From an uncultured Draconibacterium sp. (GTDB lineage Bacteria; Bacteroidota; Bacteroidia; Bacteroidales; Prolixibacteraceae), in contig CANLMQ010000010.1 in assembly GCA_947492175.1 (NCBI GenBank), positions 62,001 to 126,000 on the forward strand: DNA of 64,000 nucleotides, written 5' to 3'. The notes beneath the pieces are model-generated. The model did not search any database, was not told the DNA's origin, and saw only the letters and a list, made by a program, of their open reading frames with translations. Below are positions 42,167 through 51,354 of this stretch, piece by piece. A program made the translations under genes and the position numbers. Within the stretch, counting starts at the first letter, position 1, and each line of letters opens with the position of its first letter.

Positions 42167-43906
42167 CTATTTTTCTGCTAAGATATTGGTTTTGTTTATT
42201 TCATCTACCAAATCGAGTGCTATGGTTGCATCGTTTTTCCAATCGTATTGTCCGCTTGCGCCACCCCGCCTGTAAGCTGTAATTTGTTCCGAAACAGTTA
42301 CTATCTCATCAAGGCCCTGCATAATCTGTTCCTGTAAAGCTTCGGTCTGAAAGTCGTCGCCCCGGTTCCAGATGCGTTGCGAAAAATATACCTGGGCATA
42401 AGCTTTTCGTAGCTTTGCACTCATTAAAGTACGATTGAAAGTATGGTAAATCGAATTAAAATTTTCGGAATTTGTACAATGCACTTTCGATTCGTTTATG
42501 ATTTGCATGGCCTTTTCGGCCAGTTCCACACCGTGTTGTTTTTCCGTTAGAATATAATTTAAATAAACCGTATCCATTAACTCTTCTGGTTGCAACCAGT
42601 TGTTTTCGAAAACCTCGCAGAGTCCATTTAGATTATTCGTTTCGGGTAATTTATATTTTACCGGCGCCAAATGATTTACCACATCGCTCCAATAATGAAA
42701 CGAGCGGTCTACGCCATGTGCAATCTTAATTTCAGGATTATCGAGCCAGCAGCCCGAAACATGCCGCGTGTAAATCGATTGGTAATCAAAGTTCAGTCCC
42801 GAATGGTTGGTGGTATTCAATCCAAGTGTATAAAAAGAGGACAGTATAATTTCAGGCGCAATTTCGAAAAGCGGTTTCAAATAATTGATGGCTGCCGAAT
42901 CAAATTTCCCGGCAATAAAACCTTCGATTACTTCGCCAATTTCTATGTCAGGATTTTCGGTTGATTTAGCAATTGCAAACAAATTAATTTCCGACGGTGT
43001 GCCAACGATTGTGGTGTTTTTATATCGGTCGGTACGAATTGAGTAACCAATAACATTCGGTAAATCCTGGTAGTATTTCCAGCGTTCCATATGGGTTTCC
43101 GGGAAAATACTGGCCACAATTCCCTGCCCGTTAAACTCGTGCGCACAATCAAATTCAATAATTACAGGAAAAGGAATGTCTTTTATCCATTTCGACACCG
43201 GATGGGTTACAAAAAAATCGTGTGGTGTTTCTTTTGCCATCACCACTATTCCAGGTGTTTTAATTAAATCGAAACATTTTTTCAGGGCCAGTACTTCGGA
43301 GCCATCGTACATAAAACTGCGAATATACAATTTCATATTTCGCTCTTTAACCACTACCGAAGCCACCGAATCGACCAGTGCAGCCAATTTCTCTGCGGGA
43401 GATTTTAAAACCTCTGAATATTGGTCTTCAACCCTGGCTCCGGTTTCGGAAAAGGACAGCACAATACCGTCAATCTCAGGCACCTTGTCCAACATTTTCC
43501 GGTAATCTGTTTTAAACCACTCCCAAAACTTTGGATTATCAAGATCGATCAGTGTGGTATCGTTTACCTTAAAACGATCGGGGTAATAATCGAGGTTGTA
43601 CAAGGCATGGTCCCAAACCACCACCTCGGGAATCCCCATTTCGTGTGCATCGGTTGTAATACGATTTACAATATTCCGGTTCCACTGGTGTTTTACATCC
43701 TTTAAATTGTGGCAAATGTCGTGCGATAACTGCAAATGATTAACGTTATAGCCGGTCGCTGCTTTGAGGGTTTTAAAAGCCGTTGGTGTATGATCGGTGA
43801 GGATATTCCATCCTCTTATTTTGATTTTCTCCTCTGCCGGATTATTTTGTTTGCATGCAACAAATAGAAATGCAAAGAATATAACTGTCAGGATTAATTT
43901 GTTCAT
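42167..43906 (-). CDS. Lipoprotein with glycoside-hydrolase-like TIM barrel
   Basis: 579 residues; MNKLILTVIFFAFLFVACKQ is a lipoprotein signal with cysteine 18. The main part resembles a (beta/alpha)8 barrel: LQLSHDICHNLK, MGIPEVVVWDHALYNLD, IDGIVLSFSETGARVED (possible catalytic acids), LYIRSFMYDG, PVIIEFDCAHEFNGQG and NVIGYSIRTDRYKN follow in order, a layout like alpha-glucuronidase (GH67/GH115) or hexosaminidase-type enzymes. A helical C-terminal region follows (about 400-579). I cannot assign a family with confidence. Co-transcribed with the small calycin-like protein. Confidence 0.5.
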   Translation of the reverse strand: MNKLILTVIFFAFLFVACKQNNPAEEKIKIRGWNILTDHTPTAFKTLKAATGYNVNHLQLSHDICHNLKDVKHQWNRNIVNRITTDAHEMGIPEVVVWDHALYNLDYYPDRFKVNDTTLIDLDNPKFWEWFKTDYRKMLDKVPEIDGIVLSFSETGARVEDQYSEVLKSPAEKLAALVDSVASVVVKERNMKLYIRSFMYDGSEVLALKKCFDLIKTPGIVVMAKETPHDFFVTHPVSKWIKDIPFPVIIEFDCAHEFNGQGIVASIFPETHMERWKYYQDLPNVIGYSIRTDRYKNTTIVGTPSEINLFAIAKSTENPDIEIGEVIEGFIAGKFDSAAINYLKPLFEIAPEIILSSFYTLGLNTTNHSGLNFDYQSIYTRHVSGCWLDNPEIKIAHGVDRSFHYWSDVVNHLAPVKYKLPETNNLNGLCEVFENNWLQPEELMDTVYLNYILTEKQHGVELAEKAMQIINESKVHCTNSENFNSIYHTFNRTLMSAKLRKAYAQVYFSQRIWNRGDDFQTEALQEQIMQGLDEIVTVSEQITAYRRGGASGQYDWKNDATIALDLVDEINKTNILAEK

Positions 43907-43978
43907 TCAAAATGATTTTACATGAACCATAACGAATTGGGGCATTCGTTATTATCTCGGTAGTAAGCCCAGAGGCAA

Positions 43979-45226
43979 CTACTTTTTCTTTTTATAAGTA
44001 TTCCGGTGCTTATGCTGCGCGCCCCCCTGTTTATATTTATGGAAATTACCTTTCCTGGTTTTCTTCCGTTTTGTTGGTTCTTTCCACTCAGGACCGGGGC
44101 CCAAATGCTCAGGCATCGGAATTTTAAATACATCGCGTTCAATCAATTGCTGAATCTGATGAAATTTGTACATATCATCTTCGTTCACCAATGTCAGCGC
44201 AACTCCGGTAGAATCGGCACGTGCAGTTCGTCCAATCCGGTGAACGTAATCTTCAGCATCGTTTGGAACATCGTAATTGATTACCAGATTAATGTCTTTT
44301 ATATCAATTCCACGGCTCATAACATCGGTAGCCACCAAAATCCGGATACGTTTTGAACGAAATCCCAGCAAAACATCCTCCCGCTTAGTTTGTTCCAAAT
44401 CGGAAGAAATAGCTTCGGCACTGAAATTTTTCTTTTTTAATATCAGAGCCAGCTCTGTAGTAGCCCGCTTGGTTGAACAAAATATCAGCACACTGTTGTA
44501 ATCCGGGTTATCAGCAATAAGGTGAGTCACCAAATCGTTTTTCTGATTATTGTAAATTAAATAAGCAGCCTGTAAAACGCCTTCCGCCGGTTTCGAAATG
44601 GCAATGTTAATTTCTTTTGGTTTATATAAAACCTGCGAAGCAAGATTTCTGATCTTAGGAGCCATGGTAGCACTAAACATCAGGGTTTGCCGGTCTTTGG
44701 GAAGATAAGATATAATCTTTAGAATGTCTTCGTAAAAGCCAATATCAAGCATTCGGTCGGCCTCATCGAGTATCAAAAACTGAATGGTATCGAATTTTAC
44801 GTAGCCCAGATTTAAATGCGAGATCAACTTTCCGGGAGTTGCAACAATAATATCGGCCCCCTGGGTAAGCGCTTTTTTTTGCTGGCCCCATTCATCGCCA
44901 TCGCCTCCTCCATAAAGCGCAATTGACTGAATTCCCATTGTGTAACCGATTCCCTGTACCTGCTGATCGATTTGCATGGCCAGTTCGCGGGTTGGAACAA
45001 CAATAAGTGTTGATGTTTCACCCCCAGGCAGGTCGGCAATTAAGTCGAGAATTGGAAGCAGAAAAGCTGCAGTTTTACCTGTTCCGGTTTGAGCACAGGC
45101 AATCAGATCGTAACCATCAAGAATAATCGGAATAGCTTGTTCCTGTATAGGTGTAGCTTCTTTAAATCCCATATAATCGATGGCATCAAGCAGGTCATCG
45201 TGTATTCCAAGTTCTGAAAATTTCAT
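43979..45226 (-). CDS. DEAD-box RNA helicase (RhlE type)
   Basis: ATP-dependent RNA helicase, 415 residues. Motifs in order: Q motif (GFKEATPIQEQAIP), AQTGTGKTAAF (I), PTRELA (Ia), TPGKL (Ib), LDEADRMLD (II), FSATM (III), IFCSTKR (IV), ATDVMSRGIDI (V), HRIGRTARA (VI). A basic tail of about 45 residues (KRKKTRKGNFHKYKQGG) should bind RNA. RhlE-like enzymes act in ribosome assembly and mRNA decay. It lies 66 bases below ctaB on the same strand but has its own -7 box (TACCTTTG at 45253-45260). Confidence 0.92.
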   Translation of the reverse strand: MKFSELGIHDDLLDAIDYMGFKEATPIQEQAIPIILDGYDLIACAQTGTGKTAAFLLPILDLIADLPGGETSTLIVVPTRELAMQIDQQVQGIGYTMGIQSIALYGGGDGDEWGQQKKALTQGADIIVATPGKLISHLNLGYVKFDTIQFLILDEADRMLDIGFYEDILKIISYLPKDRQTLMFSATMAPKIRNLASQVLYKPKEINIAISKPAEGVLQAAYLIYNNQKNDLVTHLIADNPDYNSVLIFCSTKRATTELALILKKKNFSAEAISSDLEQTKREDVLLGFRSKRIRILVATDVMSRGIDIKDINLVINYDVPNDAEDYVHRIGRTARADSTGVALTLVNEDDMYKFHQIQQLIERDVFKIPMPEHLGPGPEWKEPTKRKKTRKGNFHKYKQGGAQHKHRNTYKKKK

Positions 45227-45252
45227 GTACTAAAATTAAATTCGACAGGTTA

Positions 45253-45260
45253 CAAAGGTA
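45253..45260 (-). promoter_or_regulatory. -7 box for the DEAD-box helicase gene
   Basis: TACCTTTG on the minus strand, 27 bases before the ATG at 45226. The nearest TTTG upstream is at a 16-base spacing, shorter than usual, so support is partial. Confidence 0.4.
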
Positions 45261-45292
45261 ATTAAAATGATTGCACCAAACCGATTAAATTA

Positions 45293-46159
45293 TTACACAC
45301 GCAATAATCCGTCAACTATCAGAAAAATCATCATAAAAAGGTAAAGGAAATTGAGCTTGTAAAATGACGGGCGCACTTTAAATTCATCTTTTGCAAACAC
45401 GGCCATTCCCAAAGAGAAAAGCAGGTAAAAAATGTAAAACAGCAAGAAAAACATTATGATTTTATTTCCGATTACAAAGAAGATTACCAAAAAGGCAGAA
45501 GCCACTGTAGTTAAAACCCAGGTGAATGTAACACGTTTTATTTGCCCTTCGTTAAAAAGTTGATTGAGACTGGGAAGATTGGCTAATTTATACTGTTCGC
45601 CAAACATTAGCAGAAGCAACCAAAAATGAGGAATTTGTCCAATAAAAAAGAAAGCCGCTACCAAAAGAATTACTTCCGAAGTTAAACTTCCCCCGGCACC
45701 TGCCCATCCGATCATTGGAGGTAAAGCTCCCACCATTGACCCGGGAATTACAGCAAATGCCGACACCTTTTTAAGCGGGGTATAAACAGCATTATAAGAC
45801 AAAAGTGTTGCCCAGCTTAGTATCAATGTCATTAATGGATTGGTAAAATATAAAATCACCGATCCAATAATTGCAAAAACAATAGCAAGTTTTAAAGCTC
45901 CGTTTGCACTAATTTTCCCGGTTGGAATCGGACGGTTTTTGGTACGCGGCATTTTCGCATCGATATCGCGCTCTTGCCAATGATTAATTACACCCGAACT
46001 GCAAGCCATAAAAAATACACCTAAAGCCAGCAACCATCCCTGTGCATCTATTTCACGCGTAAAAAGCACATAACCTGTTACTGCCGAAAGAGCTATCGGT
46101 AAGGCAATTCGCACTTTCCCAAGTTCGTATATTATTTTTAGCTGTTGTTTCAAATTCAT
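45293..46159 (-). CDS. ctaB: Protoheme IX farnesyltransferase (heme O synthase)
   Basis: UbiA-family membrane prenyltransferase that converts heme B to heme O for the heme-copper oxidase. 288 residues, about 9 helices. The first Asp-rich motif is INHWQERDIDAKMPRTKNRP, complete with the KNRP that distinguishes the heme O branch, and a second is less clear around NLPSLNQLFNEGQIKR. It starts 32 bases after the coxB stop in the leftward oxidase group. A heme A synthase (ctaA) is not in the window. Confidence 0.92.
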   Translation of the reverse strand: MNLKQQLKIIYELGKVRIALPIALSAVTGYVLFTREIDAQGWLLALGVFFMACSSGVINHWQERDIDAKMPRTKNRPIPTGKISANGALKLAIVFAIIGSVILYFTNPLMTLILSWATLLSYNAVYTPLKKVSAFAVIPGSMVGALPPMIGWAGAGGSLTSEVILLVAAFFFIGQIPHFWLLLLMFGEQYKLANLPSLNQLFNEGQIKRVTFTWVLTTVASAFLVIFFVIGNKIIMFFLLFYIFYLLFSLGMAVFAKDEFKVRPSFYKLNFLYLFMMIFLIVDGLLRV

Positions 46160-46191
46160 TGTTACAAACTAACTGCGACTGTGACTGAATA

Positions 46192-47142
46192 CTATTTCAG
46201 CGTTTTTAAATACTCAATAATATTGTTAATGTCGTCCTCCGATAGCTGGCCTTCATACGACAACATTAATCCTTTGTTAAAACCATCAACCACATCGGCA
46301 TTCGGATCATATATCGAATGTTTAATGTATTCCTCATCAACCTTAACCTGCCGGGTTTCTTTACCTGTTTTTACGGTATGTTCGGCACCCCAAATGCCTT
46401 TAAAACTAGGCCCGACAAGCTTCGTTCCATCAAGTGTATGGCAGGCAAAGCAGCCAATGTTTTGCATAATACGTTTCCCGGTTGCCGCCGGTGACTCTAC
46501 TTCGGCAGATAATGCTGCAACATTTGTAGTATCAGTAATCCACGACTGGAAATCGGCCTCTTCCATAACTTTCACGTAAGAATACATATACGAGTGTTGC
46601 AAACCACAATATTCGGCACAGAACAGCTCATAGGTTCCGACCTTTTGCGGCTCGAACCACATAAAATTATTCTCTTTGCCGGGAACCATATCCTGTTTTA
46701 CACGAAACGCCGGAATATACAAGCTGTGCAGAACATCCATTGCAACAAGGTTTAATTTTACTGCCTTGTCTTTTGGCAAATACAAGGTATCGGTGCGTCT
46801 GCCGTTATCGTACTCAAAACTAAAGTTCCACATACGCCCGTAAACCGTAATTTCAAAAGCATCTTTTGGTACTTTGTGCATGGGTTTCCATCCGGCCCAA
46901 CCATAGTAAAACATAAGCATGGTTAGAAGAAAAGGAACTACAGTCCAAATAATTTCAAGCTTAACACTACCTTCAATCTGCGTAGGTTTCGGATTCTTTT
47001 TCTTGTTGTATTTAAATATAAAAACCAGCATTACCACTGTTAATCCAATCAGGAAAAAGAATGAAATCCCAAGGATTACAAGAAATGCCGTATCCACTCC
47101 CTGTACAAAATTCGAGGCTTGAGTTACTTCTGAACTATACAT
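46192..47142 (-). CDS. ctaC: Cytochrome c oxidase subunit II with fused cytochrome c (caa3 type)
   Basis: Receives electrons from cytochrome c or its own heme c and passes them via CuA. 316 residues: helices at about 18-45 and 62-82, cupredoxin domain with CuA ligands H139, C175, C179, H183 and M186 (CAEYCGLQHSYM), and a C-terminal cytochrome c domain with C231, C234, H235 (CFACH) and a methionine ligand near YEGQ. The fusion defines a caa3 oxidase. No cleavable signal peptide is obvious. Two bases separate it from the subunit IV gene. Confidence 0.95.
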   Translation of the reverse strand: MYSSEVTQASNFVQGVDTAFLVILGISFFFLIGLTVVMLVFIFKYNKKKNPKPTQIEGSVKLEIIWTVVPFLLTMLMFYYGWAGWKPMHKVPKDAFEITVYGRMWNFSFEYDNGRRTDTLYLPKDKAVKLNLVAMDVLHSLYIPAFRVKQDMVPGKENNFMWFEPQKVGTYELFCAEYCGLQHSYMYSYVKVMEEADFQSWITDTTNVAALSAEVESPAATGKRIMQNIGCFACHTLDGTKLVGPSFKGIWGAEHTVKTGKETRQVKVDEEYIKHSIYDPNADVVDGFNKGLMLSYEGQLSEDDINNIIEYLKTLK

Positions 47143-47143
47143 A

Positions 47144-47431
47144 TTATACTCTATATAAGTAATCTAACATTGTAATAACTAACACAACTACAAAAATGGC
47201 AAATACAAATGCAACCATTAATTTAATGTATGGTTTATCGTACTTCAGGTGCATGAAATAGGTCAATACCAAATACGATTTAATTATTGCAAACAGTAAT
47301 GCTCCTGCAACCGAGTAAGCTCCCAAATCAATATGAGTAATTTCGATAGATGAAAAAGTTAATACCAATAAGGCCAACAAAACAATTGCATATAAGCGGT
47401 ATGGAACAATATGATGTTTTTCTTCAGACAT
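47144..47431 (-). CDS. ctaF: Cytochrome c oxidase subunit IV
   Basis: 95 residues with three hydrophobic segments (about 12-32, 40-60, 68-92), matching the prokaryotic COX4 family in length and hydropathy; the helix-2 pattern AIIKSYLVLTYFMHLKYDKP is characteristic. It supports assembly or stability of the CuB site. Sits between subunits III and II, with a 12-base gap upstream and a 1-base gap downstream. Confidence 0.88.
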   Translation of the reverse strand: MSEEKHHIVPYRLYAIVLLALLVLTFSSIEITHIDLGAYSVAGALLFAIIKSYLVLTYFMHLKYDKPYIKLMVAFVFAIFVVVLVITMLDYLYRV

Positions 47432-47443
47432 TGTATAGAAGTA

Positions 47444-48085
47444 TTAGGTTATTAAATAAAAAAGCGGGAAAAGGAAAATCCATATTAAATCAACCAGGTG
47501 CCAGTACAGACCTGCATTTTCAAGAAGTGATGGTCTTTCAGGATTCACCTTCCCGTTGTTTACGCCGCGAATGGCAAATCCCAGCACCACCAGTCCCACA
47601 ATAATGTGCAATGCATGCAAACCGGTCATTACAAAATAAAGCCCGAAAAACAAGATCTCTCCCTGGCTCATATTGTCAATCATATGCTCCGATCCGGGCC
47701 AGATACCATGATCGAATTTTACACCCCACTCAAACCATTTATTTATAAGAAATCCTATTCCAATAAGAAAAGTAATTAGTACCAATAAAACAGTAAGGTT
47801 CTTTTTCCCTTTTTGCAATGCCGATGTAGACATGGCAACGGTCATACTGCTTATTAACAGAATCACAGTATTAATTGCGCCGATAGTTGTATTTAACTCT
47901 TCTGCAGCCAAATGAAAAGCATCGGGGTTCATGTACCGGTAAACTGCATATACAATAAAGAGACCGCCAAAAAGAAGCAGCTCGGTAAAAATGAACAACC
48001 ACATGCCAATCTTCGACGATTCAGGATCGTACATGTCGGGATGTTCTACATGATGTGCATGTTCCATATCAACGTTTTTATTCAT
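47444..48085 (-). CDS. ctaE: Cytochrome c oxidase subunit III
   Basis: 213 residues with five main helices, the short bacterial form. The segments SSKIGMWLFIFTELLLFGGLFIVYAVYR, GLYFVMTGLHALHIIVGLVVLGF and the end YWHLVDLIWIFLFPLFYL are typical (the last is the YWHFVDxVW signature). The start overlaps the ctaD stop by eight bases. Confidence 0.95.
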   Translation of the reverse strand: MNKNVDMEHAHHVEHPDMYDPESSKIGMWLFIFTELLLFGGLFIVYAVYRYMNPDAFHLAAEELNTTIGAINTVILLISSMTVAMSTSALQKGKKNLTVLLVLITFLIGIGFLINKWFEWGVKFDHGIWPGSEHMIDNMSQGEILFFGLYFVMTGLHALHIIVGLVVLGFAIRGVNNGKVNPERPSLLENAGLYWHLVDLIWIFLFPLFYLIT

Positions 48086-49691
48086 AGTTATAAGGTCCGT
48101 CTTTTTCGCCTAAAACAGGCTCTTTTTCAAAGTTTAAAACCGGTGGTGGCGATGTTACTGTCCATTCCAGGGTTTTACTGTTCCAGGGATTTACTTCTGC
48201 AGGCTCGCCTTTTCTTGCCGACCGGATCAGGTTGGTCAGAATAATTATAAAACCGGTAACCATTATCCAAGATCCGAACGTGCTAAGAATATTTCCACCA
48301 TGAAACTCGGGTAAATAATCGTAATAACGCCTCGGCATCCCCATCATTCCCAGATAAAACATGGGAGAATAAAGAGCCAGAAAACCGATTGTGAAAACAA
48401 GCCAGCCAATATTCGCCCAGGCCTTATCATACATTCTTCCGAATATTTTGGGGAACCAGTAATGCATTGCTGCGAAAAAGGCAAACCCTGTTCCGCCAAA
48501 AACAATGTAATGGAAGTGGGCCACAACAAAAGCGGTATCGTGCACATAAATATCGGTTGCCAGTGCGCCCAAAACAAGGCCACTTAAACCGCCAACCATA
48601 AAAACGAAAATGAACGAAACCGCCCAGTAAAAGGGTGTTTGAATATTTATCGCCCCTTTGTACATGGTCGATATCCAGTTAAAAACTTTAATTGCACTTG
48701 GTATTGCCACTATAAAAGTGAGCAGGGAAAAATAATATTGAGCAGTACCGCTCATACCAGCCGTATACATGTGGTGTCCCCAAACTAGGTATCCTACAAA
48801 TGCAATCGACAGGGTTGATGCGATAATTGCTTTATATCCGAAAATATGTTTTTGCGAAAATGTTGGAATAATCTCGGAGATGGCTCCCATTGCCGGCAAA
48901 ATCATAATGTAAACTGCCGGGTGCGAGTAAATCCAAAAAAGATGTTGATAAAGTATGGGATCGCCGCCCAGGGCCGGATCAAATATTCCCACCCCGAAGA
49001 GTCGTTCCAGGGCAACCAGTACAAGTGTAATTCCTACCACAGGAGTCGCCAGCAACTGAATCCATGCAGTACCGTATAATGTCCAGACAAACAACGGAAG
49101 TTTTGTCCATTTCATACCGGGGCATCGCAAACGATGAATGGTAACCAAAAAGTTCAGTCCAGTTAATATTGATGAAAACCCCAATACAAAAGCCCCAAAA
49201 ATGGCAGGCAACAGATTTGTTCCGGTTTTAAAACTATAAGGGGCATAAAATGTCCAGCCAGTGTCGGGTGTTCCCGAACCAAATAACAGGGCTGAAATTA
49301 CCAGAACAACTCCGGCAACATAAAGATACCACGACAAAAGATTTAGTTTTGGGAAAGCTACATCTTTTGCTCCAATCATTATCGGCATCATAAGGTTTCC
49401 GAAAACCGCAGGCAGCCCAGGAACAACCACCATAAAAATCATAATTACACCATGCACGGTAAATGTTGCATTATAAGTTTGTGCATCCATAATGGTTTTT
49501 CCGGGCGCCAATAATTCAAATTTCATGGCAAGCCCCAATAAAACGCCGATGCTAAACATGGTACAAATGGAATACAAGTAAAGAAGACCAATTCGTTTAT
49601 GGTCGGTTGATAAAATCCATCCAAGCAAACCTTTGTATTTCCCTTGATACGTTAAATAGTTTGCTCCGTTTACAGCACTTGTTGTAAGCAT
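48078..49691 (-). CDS. ctaD: Cytochrome c oxidase subunit I, A2 type
   Basis: Catalytic subunit with low-spin heme and heme-CuB centre; reduces O2 and pumps protons. 537 residues, 12 helices. Histidine ligands occur in FTVHGVIMIFM, WIYSHPAVYIMILPAMG and HDTAFVVAHFHYIVFGG. The key position reads YSHPAVY: the glutamate of HPEVY (end of the D-channel in A1 enzymes) is alanine and is preceded by Tyr-Ser, the A2 hallmark. K-channel residues around the VWGHHMY helix appear kept. First of the I-III-IV-II-ctaB genes. Confidence 0.96.
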   Translation of the reverse strand: MLTTSAVNGANYLTYQGKYKGLLGWILSTDHKRIGLLYLYSICTMFSIGVLLGLAMKFELLAPGKTIMDAQTYNATFTVHGVIMIFMVVVPGLPAVFGNLMMPIMIGAKDVAFPKLNLLSWYLYVAGVVLVISALLFGSGTPDTGWTFYAPYSFKTGTNLLPAIFGAFVLGFSSILTGLNFLVTIHRLRCPGMKWTKLPLFVWTLYGTAWIQLLATPVVGITLVLVALERLFGVGIFDPALGGDPILYQHLFWIYSHPAVYIMILPAMGAISEIIPTFSQKHIFGYKAIIASTLSIAFVGYLVWGHHMYTAGMSGTAQYYFSLLTFIVAIPSAIKVFNWISTMYKGAINIQTPFYWAVSFIFVFMVGGLSGLVLGALATDIYVHDTAFVVAHFHYIVFGGTGFAFFAAMHYWFPKIFGRMYDKAWANIGWLVFTIGFLALYSPMFYLGMMGMPRRYYDYLPEFHGGNILSTFGSWIMVTGFIIILTNLIRSARKGEPAEVNPWNSKTLEWTVTSPPPVLNFEKEPVLGEKDGPYNYE

Positions 49692-49813
49692 AAAGTTTAT
49701 TTTTCAATTAAGGTTTAGACTCTGTTTTGTCTTTTCAACTTAAATTTATGTTTTGCCAATGTTCAACAACCAATTTCAATTCAAAATATCCATCACTGAA
49801 TACCGGGAATTGC

Positions 49814-50641
49814 CTATTGACTATCGGATACTTTTTTCTTTTTGGGTTTTAAAACCATAACAAGCAGTAACACCAGTGCAAAAAACATAATCAGTGTCCC
49901 GCTTACTTTTGTAATATTTAATACATACGTTTGTCCCTGCGGATCGTATGAATAACAAAATCGTAATACTTTATTAAGTGTTGGTCCCGACTGTCCTTTC
50001 GATGCTTCAACAATGGCCATTTTCCATTCGAAAGGCAAAAAATACATGCCGTTTAAATAACGGGTAATCTTACCATCGGGGCTTACCACGGCTAATGAAG
50101 CAGCATGCAAAAAGTCGTTTCCTGTTTTTTTGTACTTAAAGCCTGTTGCATTTGTTGCCCTGATAATACTGGCACTATCAGAAACAAAAAATTTCCAGCC
50201 TGTTTTTGCTTCTTCAATTTTAACAGAGTCATTCATCAGGTTCAGGTAATTCATCTTTTTCCTGATCCCCAAATCAATTGTTTCACGAGGGTCGAAACTA
50301 ATGGTTAGTACCTGGTAATCTTTCCCCGGAATCAAATCCGACTTGTCGATAACGCCGGCAACAGCTTCCATTAGCGGGCTGCATATACCGGGACAACGGT
50401 AGTAAACAAAATTAATAACAGTGGGCTTGTCAATCTGATCGGACAGCCAAACCTGTTTGCCGTGCTCATCTATCAATGAAATGCTATCAGGAAGATACTC
50501 ATCAAGATGTTCGACAACTCCAATTTCAACATCCTGATCGGAAGCTGCCGGATTTATTACAGCCTGTGCATGAAGTGTGAAAGAGATAATTCCAAATATT
50601 AAAATGAGGAAAATACTTTTGTAATGCCTATTTCTCTTCAT
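49814..50641 (-). CDS. SCO1/SenC-type copper chaperone with C-terminal membrane anchor
   Basis: Delivers copper to, or reduces, the CuA site of oxidase subunit II. 275 residues: signal peptide or anchor (MKRNRHYKSIFLILIFGIISFTLHAQ), thioredoxin fold with C83 and C87 in YRCPGICSPLM, and the copper-binding histidine H179 (DFLHAASLAVVSPDG). Unlike most SCO proteins it has an extra C-terminal extension with a transmembrane helix (TLIMFFALVLLLVMVL) and a KPKKKK end, so it is anchored at the C-terminus. It leads the leftward caa3 gene group, 122 bases before ctaD. Confidence 0.92.
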   Translation of the reverse strand: MKRNRHYKSIFLILIFGIISFTLHAQAVINPAASDQDVEIGVVEHLDEYLPDSISLIDEHGKQVWLSDQIDKPTVINFVYYRCPGICSPLMEAVAGVIDKSDLIPGKDYQVLTISFDPRETIDLGIRKKMNYLNLMNDSVKIEEAKTGWKFFVSDSASIIRATNATGFKYKKTGNDFLHAASLAVVSPDGKITRYLNGMYFLPFEWKMAIVEASKGQSGPTLNKVLRFCYSYDPQGQTYVLNITKVSGTLIMFFALVLLLVMVLKPKKKKVSDSQ

Positions 50642-51354
50642 TTAATTTTAGTTATCATAAACGGTTTAAAAGTTACTAACAGTTGAATTCAGTTCTTTAT
50701 AACTGACTCGTACGCAATATTCCGGAATTAGTTCTATTGTTAAAGTAATTCAACCAGAATACCTTTTTGCCTTTCAAAAGAGTAAAACCATTAAAAGACC
50801 TTAATGTTTCATATAAAACAATGTTTTCTGTCTTTTTAAAATTTTTCTTGTTAGAAGATCTTTCTTCATTTATAACATATACTCAATAAAAAATTCCAGA
50901 TAAGAACTAATCATTAGGATCTCTGCAAGAATTGTCGTAATAAATTTGTATTTTTGAAGACGAATGAGTTTTTTCAAAGTTCAAAAAATATGTTTTACAA
51001 CACATTTTTTATTTGTTGTATCAAGAAACATTCAGTAAACCATCTGCAGAGAAAAATCTATTAACAACACAACAAAAATAGATTTGTTCATGTAAAATTT
51101 AAAAAGAAATATCCCCTTAAACCTATGTCTGTTCTAATCAATATTTTATCATTCAAAAAAAAATCACCAACAAAACAAGCATCTGTAACTTCCTCATTAT
51201 TAATTTTTAAAGTCTTTTTTGTCTTTTATTATTGAGCCAACTTTAATAATTTGTTGCTTCACTCTAATTTTATAAATTCGTGAAATCGAGAAACTGAATT
51301 TAGTTGAATCAGGGAACAAATTAACGTGCCCCAATTATGGAAAATATTTGTTTT
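50642..51354. other. Shared intergenic region between the caa3 and cbb3 operons
   Basis: About 700 AT-rich bases with no gene. It contains two inverted repeats: TACAACA / TGTTGTA (50996-51020, 11-nt spacer) and AAATCTATT / AATAGATTT (51054-51085, 14-nt spacer), a forward TATTTTTG (50949-50956) without a -33 element, and the promoter at 51250-51280. No promoter of the consensus type was found for the leftward SCO gene. Confidence 0.55.
51250..51280 (+). promoter_or_regulatory. Promoter for the FeS/NrfD/cytochrome/cbb3 genes
   Basis: TTTG (51250-51253), 19 bases, TAAATTCG (51273-51280): a good match to the Bacteroidota promoter with one change in the -7 box. Transcription would start near 51287, about 70 bases before the preferred ATG at 51355. 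Confidence 0.65.
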
